Below, piece after piece: positions 11,732 through 22,916 of a stretch of 64,000 nucleotides of DNA. Every line of letters starts with the position of its first letter. Within the stretch, counting starts at the first letter, position 1. Origin of the DNA: Zonotrichia leucophrys gambelii (Eukaryota; Chordata; Aves; Passeriformes; Passerellidae); the NCBI RefSeq assembly GCF_028769735.1, contig NC_088179.1:10073950-10137949 (forward strand). The letters are read 5' to 3'. Below the pieces are notes generated by a model, which made no database searches, had not been told where the DNA came from, and saw nothing but the letters and a program-made list of their open reading frames with translations. A program made the translations under genes and the position numbers.

Positions 11732-14700
11732 AGAAGCATTTCTATGATCTAAGTCAATCAGAGCAGAGGGAGAAAAATATGATGAGGTGATCAGGAATTC
11801 CTATTATCAGGAATCTGTCAGGCATGCACTAGGTGAACCAGTGTCACACACAGGGACAGCGACACTGCAGAGTGATCCTTCCCACCAGCAAATAAATATC
11901 CACCCTGTGCGGATGCTCTCAGGTGGGAAGGAGGGAGTGCTTCAGGCGAAACAGGCAGATGAGCCTCACTCTCAACACAGTGGCGGCTTGCAGGTATTTT
12001 GGGAGCCACCAAAGACATTCTGATCTCCTGTTTGGCAGAACAGACTTTAGCAGGTGTTTTGAACCCAAATCCTTGAATGCATCCCTTCAACTCAACAAGA
12101 GAACCAAGATTTTGCTGCTGTGAGCAAGGCCAGGAGATTTGATTGATATTCTTCTAAGGAGAGTCTGCTCTTCTTCCCCTCTTCTCAGTAATTACACTGC
12201 CCAATTGTAACATCATTTCTACTGTAAAATGAAGGCAATTTGTAGCCTATTGTAATTAGTTCTTTTGGTCAATCATGATACCAACATATCTACGCATCAA
12301 AAATAAAACTGGTCAAAATGACACTTTAGAGTTGGGATATTGGTCCCTATTAAACTCTATTTGATTATGGGAAATATTTTACCTTAACAGTATCTACAGT
12401 ACTTTCAAAAGTACCTATCCAGCAAATGTATTATTTCTAGCGAATGCATATATTTCTTCAACTTCATTATTTTTCCCAGCCCTTTCAATTTGCAAAAAAG
12501 CCAAGTTGGTTTAGATTCCTGCTAAACCTTCCAAAACATTGTCTAGGATGGTAATAGAGTTCAGAAAGCAATATGTTTTTACCTTGACTAATGATATTAG
12601 AAAAGTAAAACAATGGTCTAAAAATAAGTGTTTTCATCTGAAATATTCACAGAAATTTCCCATTCTCTTTAAGCCAGTATTGTTTCTATGACCACCTGCA
12701 GTTACACTTGTAAACTAGTTTAAATGTCAGGGTACATTCTGCTTATTTTAATGCCAAAGAATACATTTTGTTGTGGCTTATTCACAACAGATCTTATTTT
12801 AACATATTTTACATGCCTGAAATATTCTTGAACAATTCTGATTTGCTACTAATATCCCAAAGAAACAAAAATCTTACCAATTTTGATGCTGTGTGAATAT
12901 GTCAATGAGTACAGTCTGTGATTAGAGAGAAAAAAAATCTCAAAACTCATTAGCTTAAAAGTATGTTTTTTTAAAAAAGAATGAAAACATTGCAAGATAT
13001 GTGAACTAAATGAAGCTGCTTCTAATCAACTTGGCTTTTAATATGATAAAACATGTTTTTGTGCCATTCTGTCAAGATACTGCAAACATTATATTTGGTT
13101 TAACTTGCTTCAATTTGTGATTTTTTTTTTTCTGTGGACTGTAATGTGATAAACAGGATTGAGTGGTAGGTGAAGGCAACATTCACAACTTTTCCCTCAC
13201 TTATACCAGCTTAAAAAAGCATGAGATTTCAGTCCAAGAAACTTGAGCTTTTTTTGGCAATATGAGTGCTTATTTCTACTCTCGAAAATCTACAGCCTTT
13301 CATACTCTATAATGAACATGGGACATTATCTCTGGGAGTCTAACAGTGAATCAGGTCAATGTGTTACTAATTTAATTAATTCCTTGGTAGCATGATATAG
13401 ATAAACTGCCACTGCTTTGCAATGAACTTCAGATTAATTATGAAATGTTGTGATACCTGGGTTTGACATGGTTAACTAGCTCCCACTGGGATGCACAAGG
13501 TCCAGCAGGACCATCTGCCCCACGGCCTGAGCTCAGGTTAAGCTCTCAGACAACTTTATCACTGTCTGCAGCGTGATTCTGTGAGTACTTGCCAAATGAG
13601 TATTCCTACACTTATAACTAATGAAAAAAAATATAAACCAGCTCTTCCTATTAACTTCATTAAGATCAGAGGTTGCCACTTGTTCCATGCCTTTGGGTGT
13701 GTTTAAATTTTACTCTGATCAACATTAAGCTCTTTCAATTCAGAGGAACAAAAAAAGAAGTAGGTACTTAAATCCAGGTTTAACCATATTCTTTCCTATT
13801 GTTTCATTAGTGGGGGTCACTGCAACAACTGCAGCTACAGAAAGACACAGGTAACACAGAGATCTGGTTCTGTGTATGCAAAAGCAATTAATGCAAAGTA
13901 AATCCAGTCCTACAGCCTCTTTGTTTGTTTCATTATTGGACTTGGACTAGTATTTGTATTTATATTACTTGTTTATGGTCTGTTGCTATTTTTTCAGTAG
14001 TCAATTATTTTTCTTATATGTGATGTCTTAAAAGCCTTGCCTTCTGAATCAGAAAATCACCTGTTGCACACAACAAATACGTACTTAACTATGAAATAAT
14101 TTTTCTAGTATGAAATAAAAATCTGCAACTGTTGCTAGTACCAAAAGCCACCTCTCTCTTATAGTCATATACACTGTTCCATAATGCACAGATTCCCAAA
14201 ATCTCGGAAGTATGGGTATATTTGTAAAAACTTTGTGTTTGGTAGCTCTACTAACCTTAAATTACATCATGTAAACACCGATACAGGTCATATATGCTAC
14301 CTTTGGGAAAGCGGATAAAGTGACCATTGGATTTCACTGAGTTTATGGCATGTATTAAGTTTAGGATTGAAGGTCTTAGCAGATACAATGTGATCTATAA
14401 CTAAGCTCCCTAAGACCTGGGCTATTACTTCTGTATTTTAAATGTTCAAGAAGCATTTTGATTTATTCCAGTTGAGGGGAAGGCCTTATTCCAGAGTTTA
14501 TGTGAGGATAACAGGTTTTCATTTCAACACCACAGCACGCAAATCTTTTCCTTTTAAAAATAAATGACCTGTTCATTTTTATTAGATGTCTACAATGGTA
14601 ATACACATTTTTCACTGAGAAGGAGGACATTGCCCTGACAACATAGAAGAGGAACAATCTATAAGTATGTTGTTGAAACATTGCCCTGCTGATTTGATTT

Positions 14701-17700
14701 CTTCTCTTTTCAAATTGAAATAGCACAGATGGTTATAAATGCATCTTAGGGGAAACGGATTGGGACCTGATTTAAACACAGTTCTGGAAACTAAGAGTTG
14801 TTTCTTTCTCCCTTTAATATTCTGAGGAGCCACGGCATGTAATGAACAGCTCCACAGCTGATGGAATGCCTGTACATGAAATTTTGATAACTATGCAATC
14901 TCACAGAGACTACATGAGGACCACAGATATTTTTCACTGCTAAAAGAAAATACAAGTAAGTCCTACAAAATTCTGTGCATTTTTCTGTTTAGAAAGTTTT
15001 AACTACACCACAACAATGTACTTGTTCAATGAATTTCAATTTCCTAGCAATTCATATAATAGATCAAAACTTTTCCAGAAAATAAAAAAACTCCCATAAT
15101 ACTTGGAAGATAGTTATTGCAAGTGCACGGAGCCAGCTCAGGACAGTGCATAAAGGCCAAGTTTCAGTCTTAAAAGTCACTGCCTAGGATTATACAGGAC
15201 TTGCTGACCAGTTCTGAATTTCACTAGCAGTGAATTATGTACTCCAGGATCAAGTTCTGTGATAGCAGTTTTAGAAAATAACTTTTTCTTTCAGTGAAAA
15301 ATTAAATTTAATTAAGACTTACAAATGACACTTTCTTACACAGCAGTCAAGAATAATTAGATGTAAAAGAAATTGTGATGTCACAACCAGAGGAAACCTA
15401 ACTTTGATAAGTACTCATTGTGTGTCGTGGCCACTTGCAGTAGCCAGATATTTAATAATAACCAGGCAAGTCTTGCAGTGAAGAAAATTACTGAGGGAAA
15501 CTCCAGAGATTAATGACAACAATCCACAGGTTGACAAGACTGAAAAAAGAAGTTTTAAAATTCATTCTGGGTAGCAAATTAATCCCAGATATTGTAGTAT
15601 TAATCTGCACATGCTAACTTTGCAGTTCGGGTTAAAAGACAACCAGAAATACGCAGTATATTTTCTTTCTCTCCTTCAGTGAAGCAGGAGGAAGGGAAGC
15701 TGTACTGCACGTGCTCTCTGAAGCACTATTGAATCCACTGAGAAGCAAAGAGGTGGTTAAAAAATTGGGAAACAAGCCCCACCAATTTCTGACACGGAGA
15801 TCCTGAGAGATGCGAAGTTTTACAAAGTGCCTCATCCCTGTGAGTGCCAGGCAGGCTTCCCCTTTCTGCTTCTCCCCAGAGAGCACAGGCAAGAGCCTGC
15901 TCAACACACCAGGAGAAGAGGAGCTGCTGCTGCATTTTATCCAGTGAGTTGGTAATTAAAACTATTGTTTTGATGCAGAAGTTTAATTAGTTTTCCTTCT
16001 TCTGAGTTACTGCTCAAAACTACGTGGCTATTAGTGCGTGCAGGAAGGAGGAGAAGGGTTGGTGTGCATAGGCAGGGTGTGAACAGTGACTGACACTACT
16101 GCAACCACTGCAGCCACAAAGGGGAGAAGGGATGCACGGGATTAGAGCTGGAGCTGAAAGAGGAGATTAATGGATATTTTCAGGAAAATAGTGAGAAATT
16201 CATGTGGGAGGCTAGGGTAGGCAGGATTAGAGAATTCAAACCAGATGGGATTGATTAAATAAGGAAGAAATGGAGATGCCAAGCCTGGACATAAGCTGTA
16301 GTGTACAAGTGGGTTAGTGAAACGAAGCATGGAAATTCCATAGTTAACTCCTTTACTACTTCTACGAGTCTCCCTCCTGCCTTCACCCACAGTCCTATCC
16401 CTCAAGGGATCAGATCCTCGTGCACAGACTTACGACCTTTGACAGTTTAGGTTCCTCTTGGTTTTAGCTGATTTTTTTTTCTCCTCTGACCTCACTGAAG
16501 GAAACCATCTCTGAGAATTTTGTCCATGTTTAACAACACAGGTTAGCCAGGTTAGTGAACTGCTTCAAGAAATTGCCCATGAAAACAGGGCACAGCACTT
16601 CATTTCAAGAATTCCCACCACTGAGACTGAAACTAACATTGGAAGAAGTTAGTGAATATTGAAACTTAACAGATAACTTTTCAGGCTGCTACACTCATAA
16701 TATCTGGTACATTCGTCAGCTAATTTGCAAATAAAAAGCATACCCAGCAAGTATTAAACTGATTCCTCTGGTTGGGCTGCAGTACTGGTTCTGCATGAGT
16801 GCAGAAAAATAAATTTCATACTCATATGTGACGCCAGCTGCTGCTCTAATGCACGTAGTTTTCTGATAATGGGAGTTCTGACATTACTCACTTGTTCAGG
16901 GGACTTATTTGCTCTCTCTAATTTAAATAAGATTTGTAATACATTCGATTTTCCTTTACTCACAGAGGTGGAAAAATATGGAGAACAGGCCTGTAAGTTG
17001 TGCTCTACGTGGTCAGTCCCACCAAACACTGCCCATTGCTCCTCTTCACTTGTACTATTTCACTCATCACTGGTAATTTTTCAGAATAAATGTTTAGTAT
17101 TTATTTCTGTTTATGTGTTGCTTTTCTTTTTATTTTATTTTTGTTGGCATTCTCTTTTCTTTAATGGTTTATTCCAATGAATTGTTATCTGTAGCTTATT
17201 CCCATGGCTGTTGTGGAGTCTTTGCCTGCAATCTTGTCTCCTTAAAGGATCAAAGTTTTATTTCACTCATTCCTAAAAGCATCTTAGTTCAAAGCCACAA
17301 ATCTGTTTTCTCTGTTATACAAGATGCAGGCTGCCTTGCTGGAGCACAAGAGCAGCTGTCAGCTCGGTCTGTGACAGTGTTACAGTGAAAATTCCAGAGG
17401 CACTCACTGAGTGCCACATGCCTGCTGCCTGTAAGGAAGCTCTGACACAGCCACAGCTTCTGGATCTCTTCTCAGCTTCAAATATCTTACCTTGCCTCCT
17501 TACATCTGTTATCAGCCCTAGCATGTTCATCAAATGTAAACAGTGCTTGGTTTCCCCGAGGATCCTGTAAAACCAGAAAGGCCTTTCCCAGCCATTCTTT
17601 GGGCACTCTGTGCCACACCAGGTATTCCTGAGATGTAGCAAAGATCATTTTGTGTTGGTGATTCAACGCTTTTTTTATTACATGCAGAGCAAGTTCTCAG

Positions 17701-20403
17701 AAATAGAGGGAACTTGTCTATTCTCGGACTTGTCTTTTCACTTTTTAAAATGTAAAACCTGCTACTTCTCATCTCTGTTGAATGTACAGGCATTTTAATT
17801 TTTCCAAAATACTATTCAGTCTAATGTTGCTTCTAAGCTCCACTGCTGTTTCCAATTCTGAATTGAAGAACACTTTTAATTCCTCCCTTTCTTTCCAGTA
17901 TTTACACAAAAGGTGTGTTGAAAGCAGGTTCCAGTCCAAAAGACGTGTTAAAAGACTTTTATTTGGCAGCCAATATTTCTTTCAGATACAGAAAACTGCA
18001 TATGTTTATAGGTTTGGTTTCATAAGCTTGAGCAGAAAAACTGCAATTTTACAGAAGGGGGTGGTTGTATGTCCTTAAGCAGCAGCATCCCAGATAGTCA
18101 CTAACACAGGGGCCAGAAACAAGGAAATTCCTGCCTCATATGTAAAAAGTTCATCCATTTTTCTTCTTGTCTCTCACCTGATGAGGCAAAGTGCAAGCTG
18201 GCATATTTTTTTAATGTGGGGGTGTTTTTCCTCCTCCATAAAAAAACCCCAACAAACCAAAACCAGCCACCACAAACAAACAAAAAAACCCAGAAATAAA
18301 TCCTTATAGATCATATTTCCAGCTCCCCAACTGCAACATGCATCAAAAATGCTGCTTGAAGGGAGAGTGGCAGCTACCAGCTCTGTGCATTTCTCTGCAG
18401 CTGCTCATCTGACCCCCAGGCTAAGTGTTCACTGCAAGAAGCTGCTGCTGGAAATGCTCAATTATCAGAAGCCTGAAGGCCACTTGCCTGCACTGCTCTG
18501 CAGTGACTGCTGGCATCCCAGCCCAGGGTTTATGGATTTGCCTCCAGCTGTGGAAGCCAAAGGAAGGGAAGGCACTGAGAGGAACTGATGTGCAGCTGAG
18601 TTTTTGAGCTCTGGGAGTGATGGTGGTGTGTGACTGTCAGCAAGTGGGCAGAGCTGTGGCCTCCACTGAGGAAGGGATGTGTAGGTGACTGAGATAAGGT
18701 GTAAACAGGCACAGAAACAGGTTAATAATGCCTGAAGTGATCCTGTAAGGAAAATGAAAAATACCCTTGATTTCTAACAGTTTGACAGTGAAAATTTTCT
18801 TTGGTGAGGTCAGTAAAGCTAACTCCCAAATGCTGACATTCAAAGTTTGCATTTCTCAACAGCTGTTGTGACTGCATCTCAACTAAAAGTTGTCTAAATA
18901 TTGTATGGTGGGCATAATGAGCTGCAGGTGTATGATGACAAGTTATCTGTCCCATGCCTGACCAGATGTGCTTTTTTTTTTCTTTTCCAATTCAGGGTTT
19001 CCTGATGAAGACAGGCACGATCTGAATAAACTACTTGCTGTTTTGGTCACCCTTCCTGGAGTCCTGGGATCCTTATTCCCAGACAGAAGGCCTACAATTA
19101 AAGCTTCAGCAAGGAAAGGGTTACCTTGATTAACAAATAACAAGCACCTGTCAAAAGAGCCTCAGGAGATAAAAGAGAGAACGATAGCTCTTGGTGTAGG
19201 GAGTCTGACCTGCTTAAGCTCTGGGAAGAGAATAATTCTTCAGGAAGATGAAAGAGGTACCTTGCTCACATGAATAAGATTAGCCTTGGCCTTGCTACAG
19301 AAATAGGCAATTCTATCTGGGTTAATAGGCCTATTGCAGAGGTGAAGAGATGACCAGATAGCAGAGCTCTGGAATGGACTAGGACTGGCATCCTCAGTTT
19401 CTAAACACAGTGATGAAAAGCTTAGCAACGATTGTGGAGTTGGAAAATAACTGTAGGCTTGTGAGGAGGTAAATTTGTAACAATGAGAACAAGACCATAG
19501 GCAAGAAAAGCAGCAGCTTGTCCAATTCTTGATGCCTTCAAGACTGTCTTGCTGGAATATCTGTTTATCTTGGGGTCAAGACTGCATTCTACCCTATTTT
19601 TGTAGAGTGTGAAATACAAGAAGTCATGTCAGATAACCTAAAAGCCTCTCTTGCCTTAAAGTCTGCATCCTTCTCTCTTTCAGACAGTGACTTCCCATAA
19701 AATACTAAAGTTACTATAATCTCTTTGCTATTCATAGTGTAAAAATGCATTAAAATTACATGCCGTGATCAATAACAAAAATTAAAAAGCTAAGTAATCT
19801 TCTCTTCACCCTGAAATGTCAAGGGAAAAATTGGCAAGGACTATTTCTAGACAAGGCAATTCAGATGGAAGTGCAAAAGCATTATTAAGGTTTGGTCAGT
19901 AAATGTTATTGATATGAAACACTATTCAATCAGTCTCTCTAAGGGATTGCTTTAAAGCTTTTTGTTTCTTTCAAGTAAATAGAAGCAATTTCTCCTCAAA
20001 GTAATTATCGCCCACTCAGGTGTCGTTGTCCCTCCCTCCCCCAAGTAGTTCCTCTTGTGTGTTTAGGTAGTTACACATCGTTTCAGCATCTTCCTTTTTA
20101 GGTTGTGCATTCTCCAAACTTTATTTCTATCGGTTTTTTACGACTCCTTTAGACATTGCACTGGGAACAACCAAACCAAAACGAATTGTAATAATTGACA
20201 ACATATGCTTTTTATCTATGATAGTTTTAAATGGTACAATTTCTATAATACTTCTGTCTGCCTGCTACTATCAAAATGCAATTTACTTGTGATTGTTGAA
20301 AATTATGCTTAACCACATCTTGCATCTCCGGTAGGCTCCTGCTATCCGTACATCCATTTCCGTCTCGCAGGAAGTTTTGCGCTAATCGGTTCTTCATGAC
20401 CGC

Positions 20404-20410
20404 TATAAAT
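20404..20410 (+). promoter_or_regulatory. TATA-box-like motif
   Basis: TATAAAT lies between CpG-containing flanks on the plus strand. If used, transcription would start near 20435 and run antisense through SPHKAP exon 1. No transcript evidence is visible, and a chance match is possible in AT-rich DNA. Confidence 0.25.
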
Positions 20411-20560
20411 GCGCGTTTGGTGGAGCCAGGGTAACACAACTACAGTGATTTTTAGCTTTTTCTTTCATCGTGAAGCAATCTGATTAACTAGGTAGCTGAC
20501 ACGCGTCGAAGTGGTTTAAGCACAACATCCTAAAGGTATCATTAAGCACTAATTAACTTA

Positions 20561-20562
20561 CC
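20561..20562 (-). other. Minus-strand splice donor in the CpG-retaining block
   Basis: The minus strand reads GAGTCG|GTAAGTTA, with a perfect GTAAGT core. It could end an alternative first exon downstream of the main island. No matching acceptor or ATG-led frame supports a coding role. Confidence 0.25.
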
Positions 20563-20915
20563 GACTCTCTCGAGATGCTACGGCATGAGAACCAGCTGTT
20601 AGAGCGAATTTAGACGACAATGGCTATTTTTTCTTTCTATTGTAAGAAAAGCCCTCTAGCTGCTGCTTTAGCCGCAGGGGCAAAGCCGCGGCGGTGACCG
20701 AGCACCTCCCGGCAGGTGCGGCGCGTCGCCCGCCCCTCCGCGGCCGCACGCCAATTCCCGGAGCCCCTCCGCGCCCGGCAGCGGCTCCGCGGCGGGCACC
20801 GCGGAACCAAGCGCTGCTCCTCGGGCCGGGGAGCCCGTCCGTCCCGCGGGTTCCTGTGCCGCGGAGAGCGCGGCGGGGGTGCCCGGCAGCGTGCGGTGCC
20901 CGGCGCCGATACTCA

Positions 20916-20917
20916 CC
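20916..20917 (-). other. SPHKAP: Second strong splice donor downstream of SPHKAP exon 1
   Basis: On the minus strand the sequence reads CCGG|GTGAGTAT, a better donor core than the GTAGGG at 21021. Using it would extend exon 1 by 105 nt. The reading frame from ATG 21053 would then meet TAG at once, inside the first donor, so this site could serve only a non-coding or differently started transcript. Confidence 0.4.
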
Positions 20918-21021
20918 CGGCGGCACCGGCGGCTCCGCGGCCGCCCTCGCGCGGCGCGGCCCCGAGCGGCGCGGCCGGGAGCGCGCAGGCGGCGGCGCGC
21001 GGGGAGGGGCGCGGGCCCTAC

Positions 21022-21053
21022 CTGGGGGCGGCGGGCGGGGGGCGCCCGGCCAT
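21022..21053 (-). CDS. SPHKAP: SPHKAP coding exon 1 (start codon, residues 1-10 plus 2 nt)
   Basis: SPHKAP is a large cytoplasmic A-kinase anchoring protein that binds type I PKA regulatory subunits and sphingosine kinase 1, and links to VAP proteins at endoplasmic reticulum contacts in neurons. This exon encodes only MAGRPPPAAP plus AG of the next codon, then a donor reading CCCAG|GTAGGG. The ATG sits in a strong context (GCCGCCATGG). Reading upstream in frame, I find no other ATG before an in-frame TGA at 21437-21435, which fixes the start unless an upstream exon is spliced on. Joined to exon 2, the split codon becomes AGC (Ser). The resulting 11-residue leader ends in Pro-Ser, as the human protein does (from memory: 11 residues ending VPS before NLES). 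Length, phase and boundary match, but most residues differ and are Pro/Ala-rich, as expected for GC-driven codons. The assignment rests on the exon 2 match plus phase. Confidence 0.8.
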
Positions 21054-21569
21054 GGCGGCGGCGAAGGCGGCGGGACCGGACGCTCCGCTCCGGCCGTGTC
21101 GGGGCAGCGACGGCGCGTCCCCGGCGCTGCGGCGCCTCCCGGCCCTGCCCTCCGCCTCTCTCCTCCCCCGCCCGCCCCGCCGCCTCCCCCGGCCCTCCCT
21201 CGCGGCCGGGCCCCGCGGGGCCCTGCGCTCCCGGGGGTGCGGGCTGCGGCGGGGCCGAGCGCGGCACCTCAGAGACCGCAGGGAGCCCCGGGAGGCACCG
21301 TCCCTGTTAGGGCAGCGCCGTGCCCGCTCTCCTCGCACCTGCGGACCGCTGCCTGGCAGCCGGAGCCCGGCCGGGACATGCGGGAGGCGCAGCCGGTCGG
21401 AGCTGTTCGCTGGAGCGGTGGCGGCTGCGGGAGTTCAGGACGGCCGCAGAAGTTGCTGGCGTTGTGCTCCGGCCGCAGTGTGGGAACGGGGATGTGACAG
21501 CGAGGTGCGCGTTGGCTCCAGAGAGAAACGGGCGATCCTTGCCGAGTCCTCGTTACGAATGTCATGATG

Positions 21570-22835
21570 TTCCTGGAGCCCCAGCCCCGTAAACCATGTG
21601 ATTTAAATGACGGGGATTGCTTTCTGGCTGCCTCAGATGTGACACACAAGCATTTAGAGAAGGAGCCTAGAGTTAACTAGAACTTACGTCTTGTTTTGAG
21701 CTCATTCAGACTATTTTATTTGGTTACTTTTAGCAAACTTTTCCTGGTTTGTTTGCTTTTTCTTTTCAGGAAAATACCGAGTGCCTTGAGGCTTCGCTCT
21801 ATCATGTTTGCATAACCATATCAGAGCATCTGTGCAAGGCAAATGATTAGAACTGGTCTCTAATCATGAAAGGAGAGTTTGAAAACACTTGACTCGCAAG
21901 AGATGGATGGACAGTGCAAATATTGTTTTGAACCCTGGGTTTAGCAGGAGTCCTTTTGCCTCAGGTGTGAAATTTGGAGGGCTGGAGACAATTGGTATTG
22001 CCTTGTAGTTCCTGGCAAGATTCCATTTCTAATGAGATTTGTTTTCAATAAGTTTAGTCTTAAGGTCAGAGCCCAAGATATGCCTTTCCAGTTAGTTGAT
22101 GAGTGTTATCCTTCTGTTAGTTACATAGCAAACACTCAGCAGGAATCCAGCTGTAAAACCATGGCAAGAGCTTACACAAATCAACAAATGCTGCTGGAAG
22201 CTTGACTCCTGTATGGTGAGCACTGCTCTTTAGTCACTGCTCTATTCAGAGATTTGTTGAGTGAATTCAAAGACAAAGAGGAAAGGCAGGGGGCAAGGGC
22301 AGTAAATCCATGTTTGGACAACCTTTTTTTTCTGCCATAAAGATTCAGGGTTTCTCTTCTTTCAATACATCATTCTTTTGCCTTTTCTACACCTTGCTAT
22401 TCCCTTTAGTTGGCAGATCATTATGAAACTGTGACGTTTAGTGAGTTTTGGAAGGGCCTGGGGCATGTGGACAGAATTATTTTGTATATTAAATCAGGTT
22501 TTGTTCTCTGTTCCAATTTACAGTGCAGAAATTTCTTAACCAACTTTGGCTAGAAGCGCAGTGTCCTTTAACTACTGAAGAAACACTTTTTGTTGTTAAG
22601 AAAGGCTACCTGAAACCTGAAGGGTTGGTTATTGGTGACTTCCACATGACCAAGAGGAAGTTTCATCTTAATTTTTAAATATCTCAAGATTTTGTGATAA
22701 GGATATGGATTACACCTTCTGTCAGCATGTGAAGTGACATTAGAGACAGAAAGCTGTGTCATGGTCACTGAAGTTAAAGGTCAGTCAAAGCAAGGAGAAG
22801 GGTTGGGTTTTAAATGTAAAGTGGAGAAACTGAGG
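21570..22835. other. Non-coding flank just upstream of SPHKAP
   Basis: AT-rich, CpG-poor sequence follows the island. I see no convincing exon, repeat family or long open frame, only the minus-strand donor at 21688. Confidence 0.5.
21687..21688 (-). other. Minus-strand splice donor upstream of the island
   Basis: The minus strand reads CAAGAC|GTAAGTTC, about 130 bp upstream of the CpG island. It could end an upstream untranslated first exon of SPHKAP. The GTAAGT core is perfect, but nothing else here supports an exon. Confidence 0.2.
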
Positions 22836-22839
22836 AAAT

Positions 22840-22916
22840 AGAGACACAGCAGCCTAGCAGGGGGGTTGGACTAGGTATGGTGTCCCAAGGTCTCTTCCCT
22901 GATTTCTGTGATGCTA
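22840..22916 (+). mobile_element. CR1 LINE 3' end fragment
   Basis: The sequence reads AGCAGGGGGGTTGGACTAGGT, a partly degraded middle, CTCTTCCCTG and TTCTGTGATG. This is the typical 3' end of avian CR1 retrotransposons in plus orientation. Only the tail remains; the reverse transcriptase is gone. Confidence 0.8.

Larger units (their letters stand above)
20009..20617. promoter_or_regulatory. AT-rich block that retains CpG, next to the CpG island
   Basis: About 25 CpG dinucleotides fall between 20009 and 20617 although the segment is AT-rich. Neighbouring sequence of similar composition (for example 19000-19900) has only about five. It holds a TATAAAT at 20404-20410 on the plus strand, a perfect minus-strand donor core (GTAAGT, exon end at 20562), TAATTA-type homeodomain cores and an ACGCGTCG cluster at 20501. 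CpG retention at low GC suggests germline hypomethylation, strong conservation, or both. It may be a proximal enhancer or alternative promoter for SPHKAP; function is inferred. Confidence 0.45.
3680..21021 (-). other. SPHKAP: SPHKAP intron 1 (17.3 kb)
   Basis: The intron runs from the exon 1 donor (GTAGGG) to the exon 2 acceptor. Most of it is AT-rich, CpG-poor sequence with no recognisable repeat or gene. I saw no CR1 or LTR in it, unlike the 5' flank. It does hold exon-like segments on the minus strand (8029-8082 and 5140-5189), a G-rich run near 11713 and the CpG-retaining block at 20.0-20.6 kb. The intron ends at 3680 in CAG preceded by a long pyrimidine tract. Confidence 0.75.
20680..21560. 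promoter_or_regulatory. CpG island covering SPHKAP 5' UTR, exon 1 and promoter
   Basis: About 880 bp of very GC-rich, CpG-dense sequence in a window otherwise AT-rich and CpG-poor. It contains SPHKAP exon 1 near its centre. On the minus strand, transcription should start upstream of 21053, so the 5' UTR and core promoter occupy roughly 21.06-21.5 kb. Many CCGCCC/GGGCGG-type GC boxes are visible (for example around 20730 and 21170-21190). I see no TATA box near the expected start, which fits a CpG-island promoter. Such promoters often fire in both directions, so a divergent plus-strand transcript is plausible. Every frame stays open for long distances here because GC-rich DNA has few stop codons. 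Confidence 0.85.

Noticed and set aside
20668..21649. Many long open frames (up to 283 codons) on both strands in the CpG island
   Set aside because: All frames are open at once, with Arg/Pro/Ala/Gly-rich translations. This is the effect of few stop codons in GC-rich DNA. Only the short SPHKAP exon 1 frame has splice, phase and family support.
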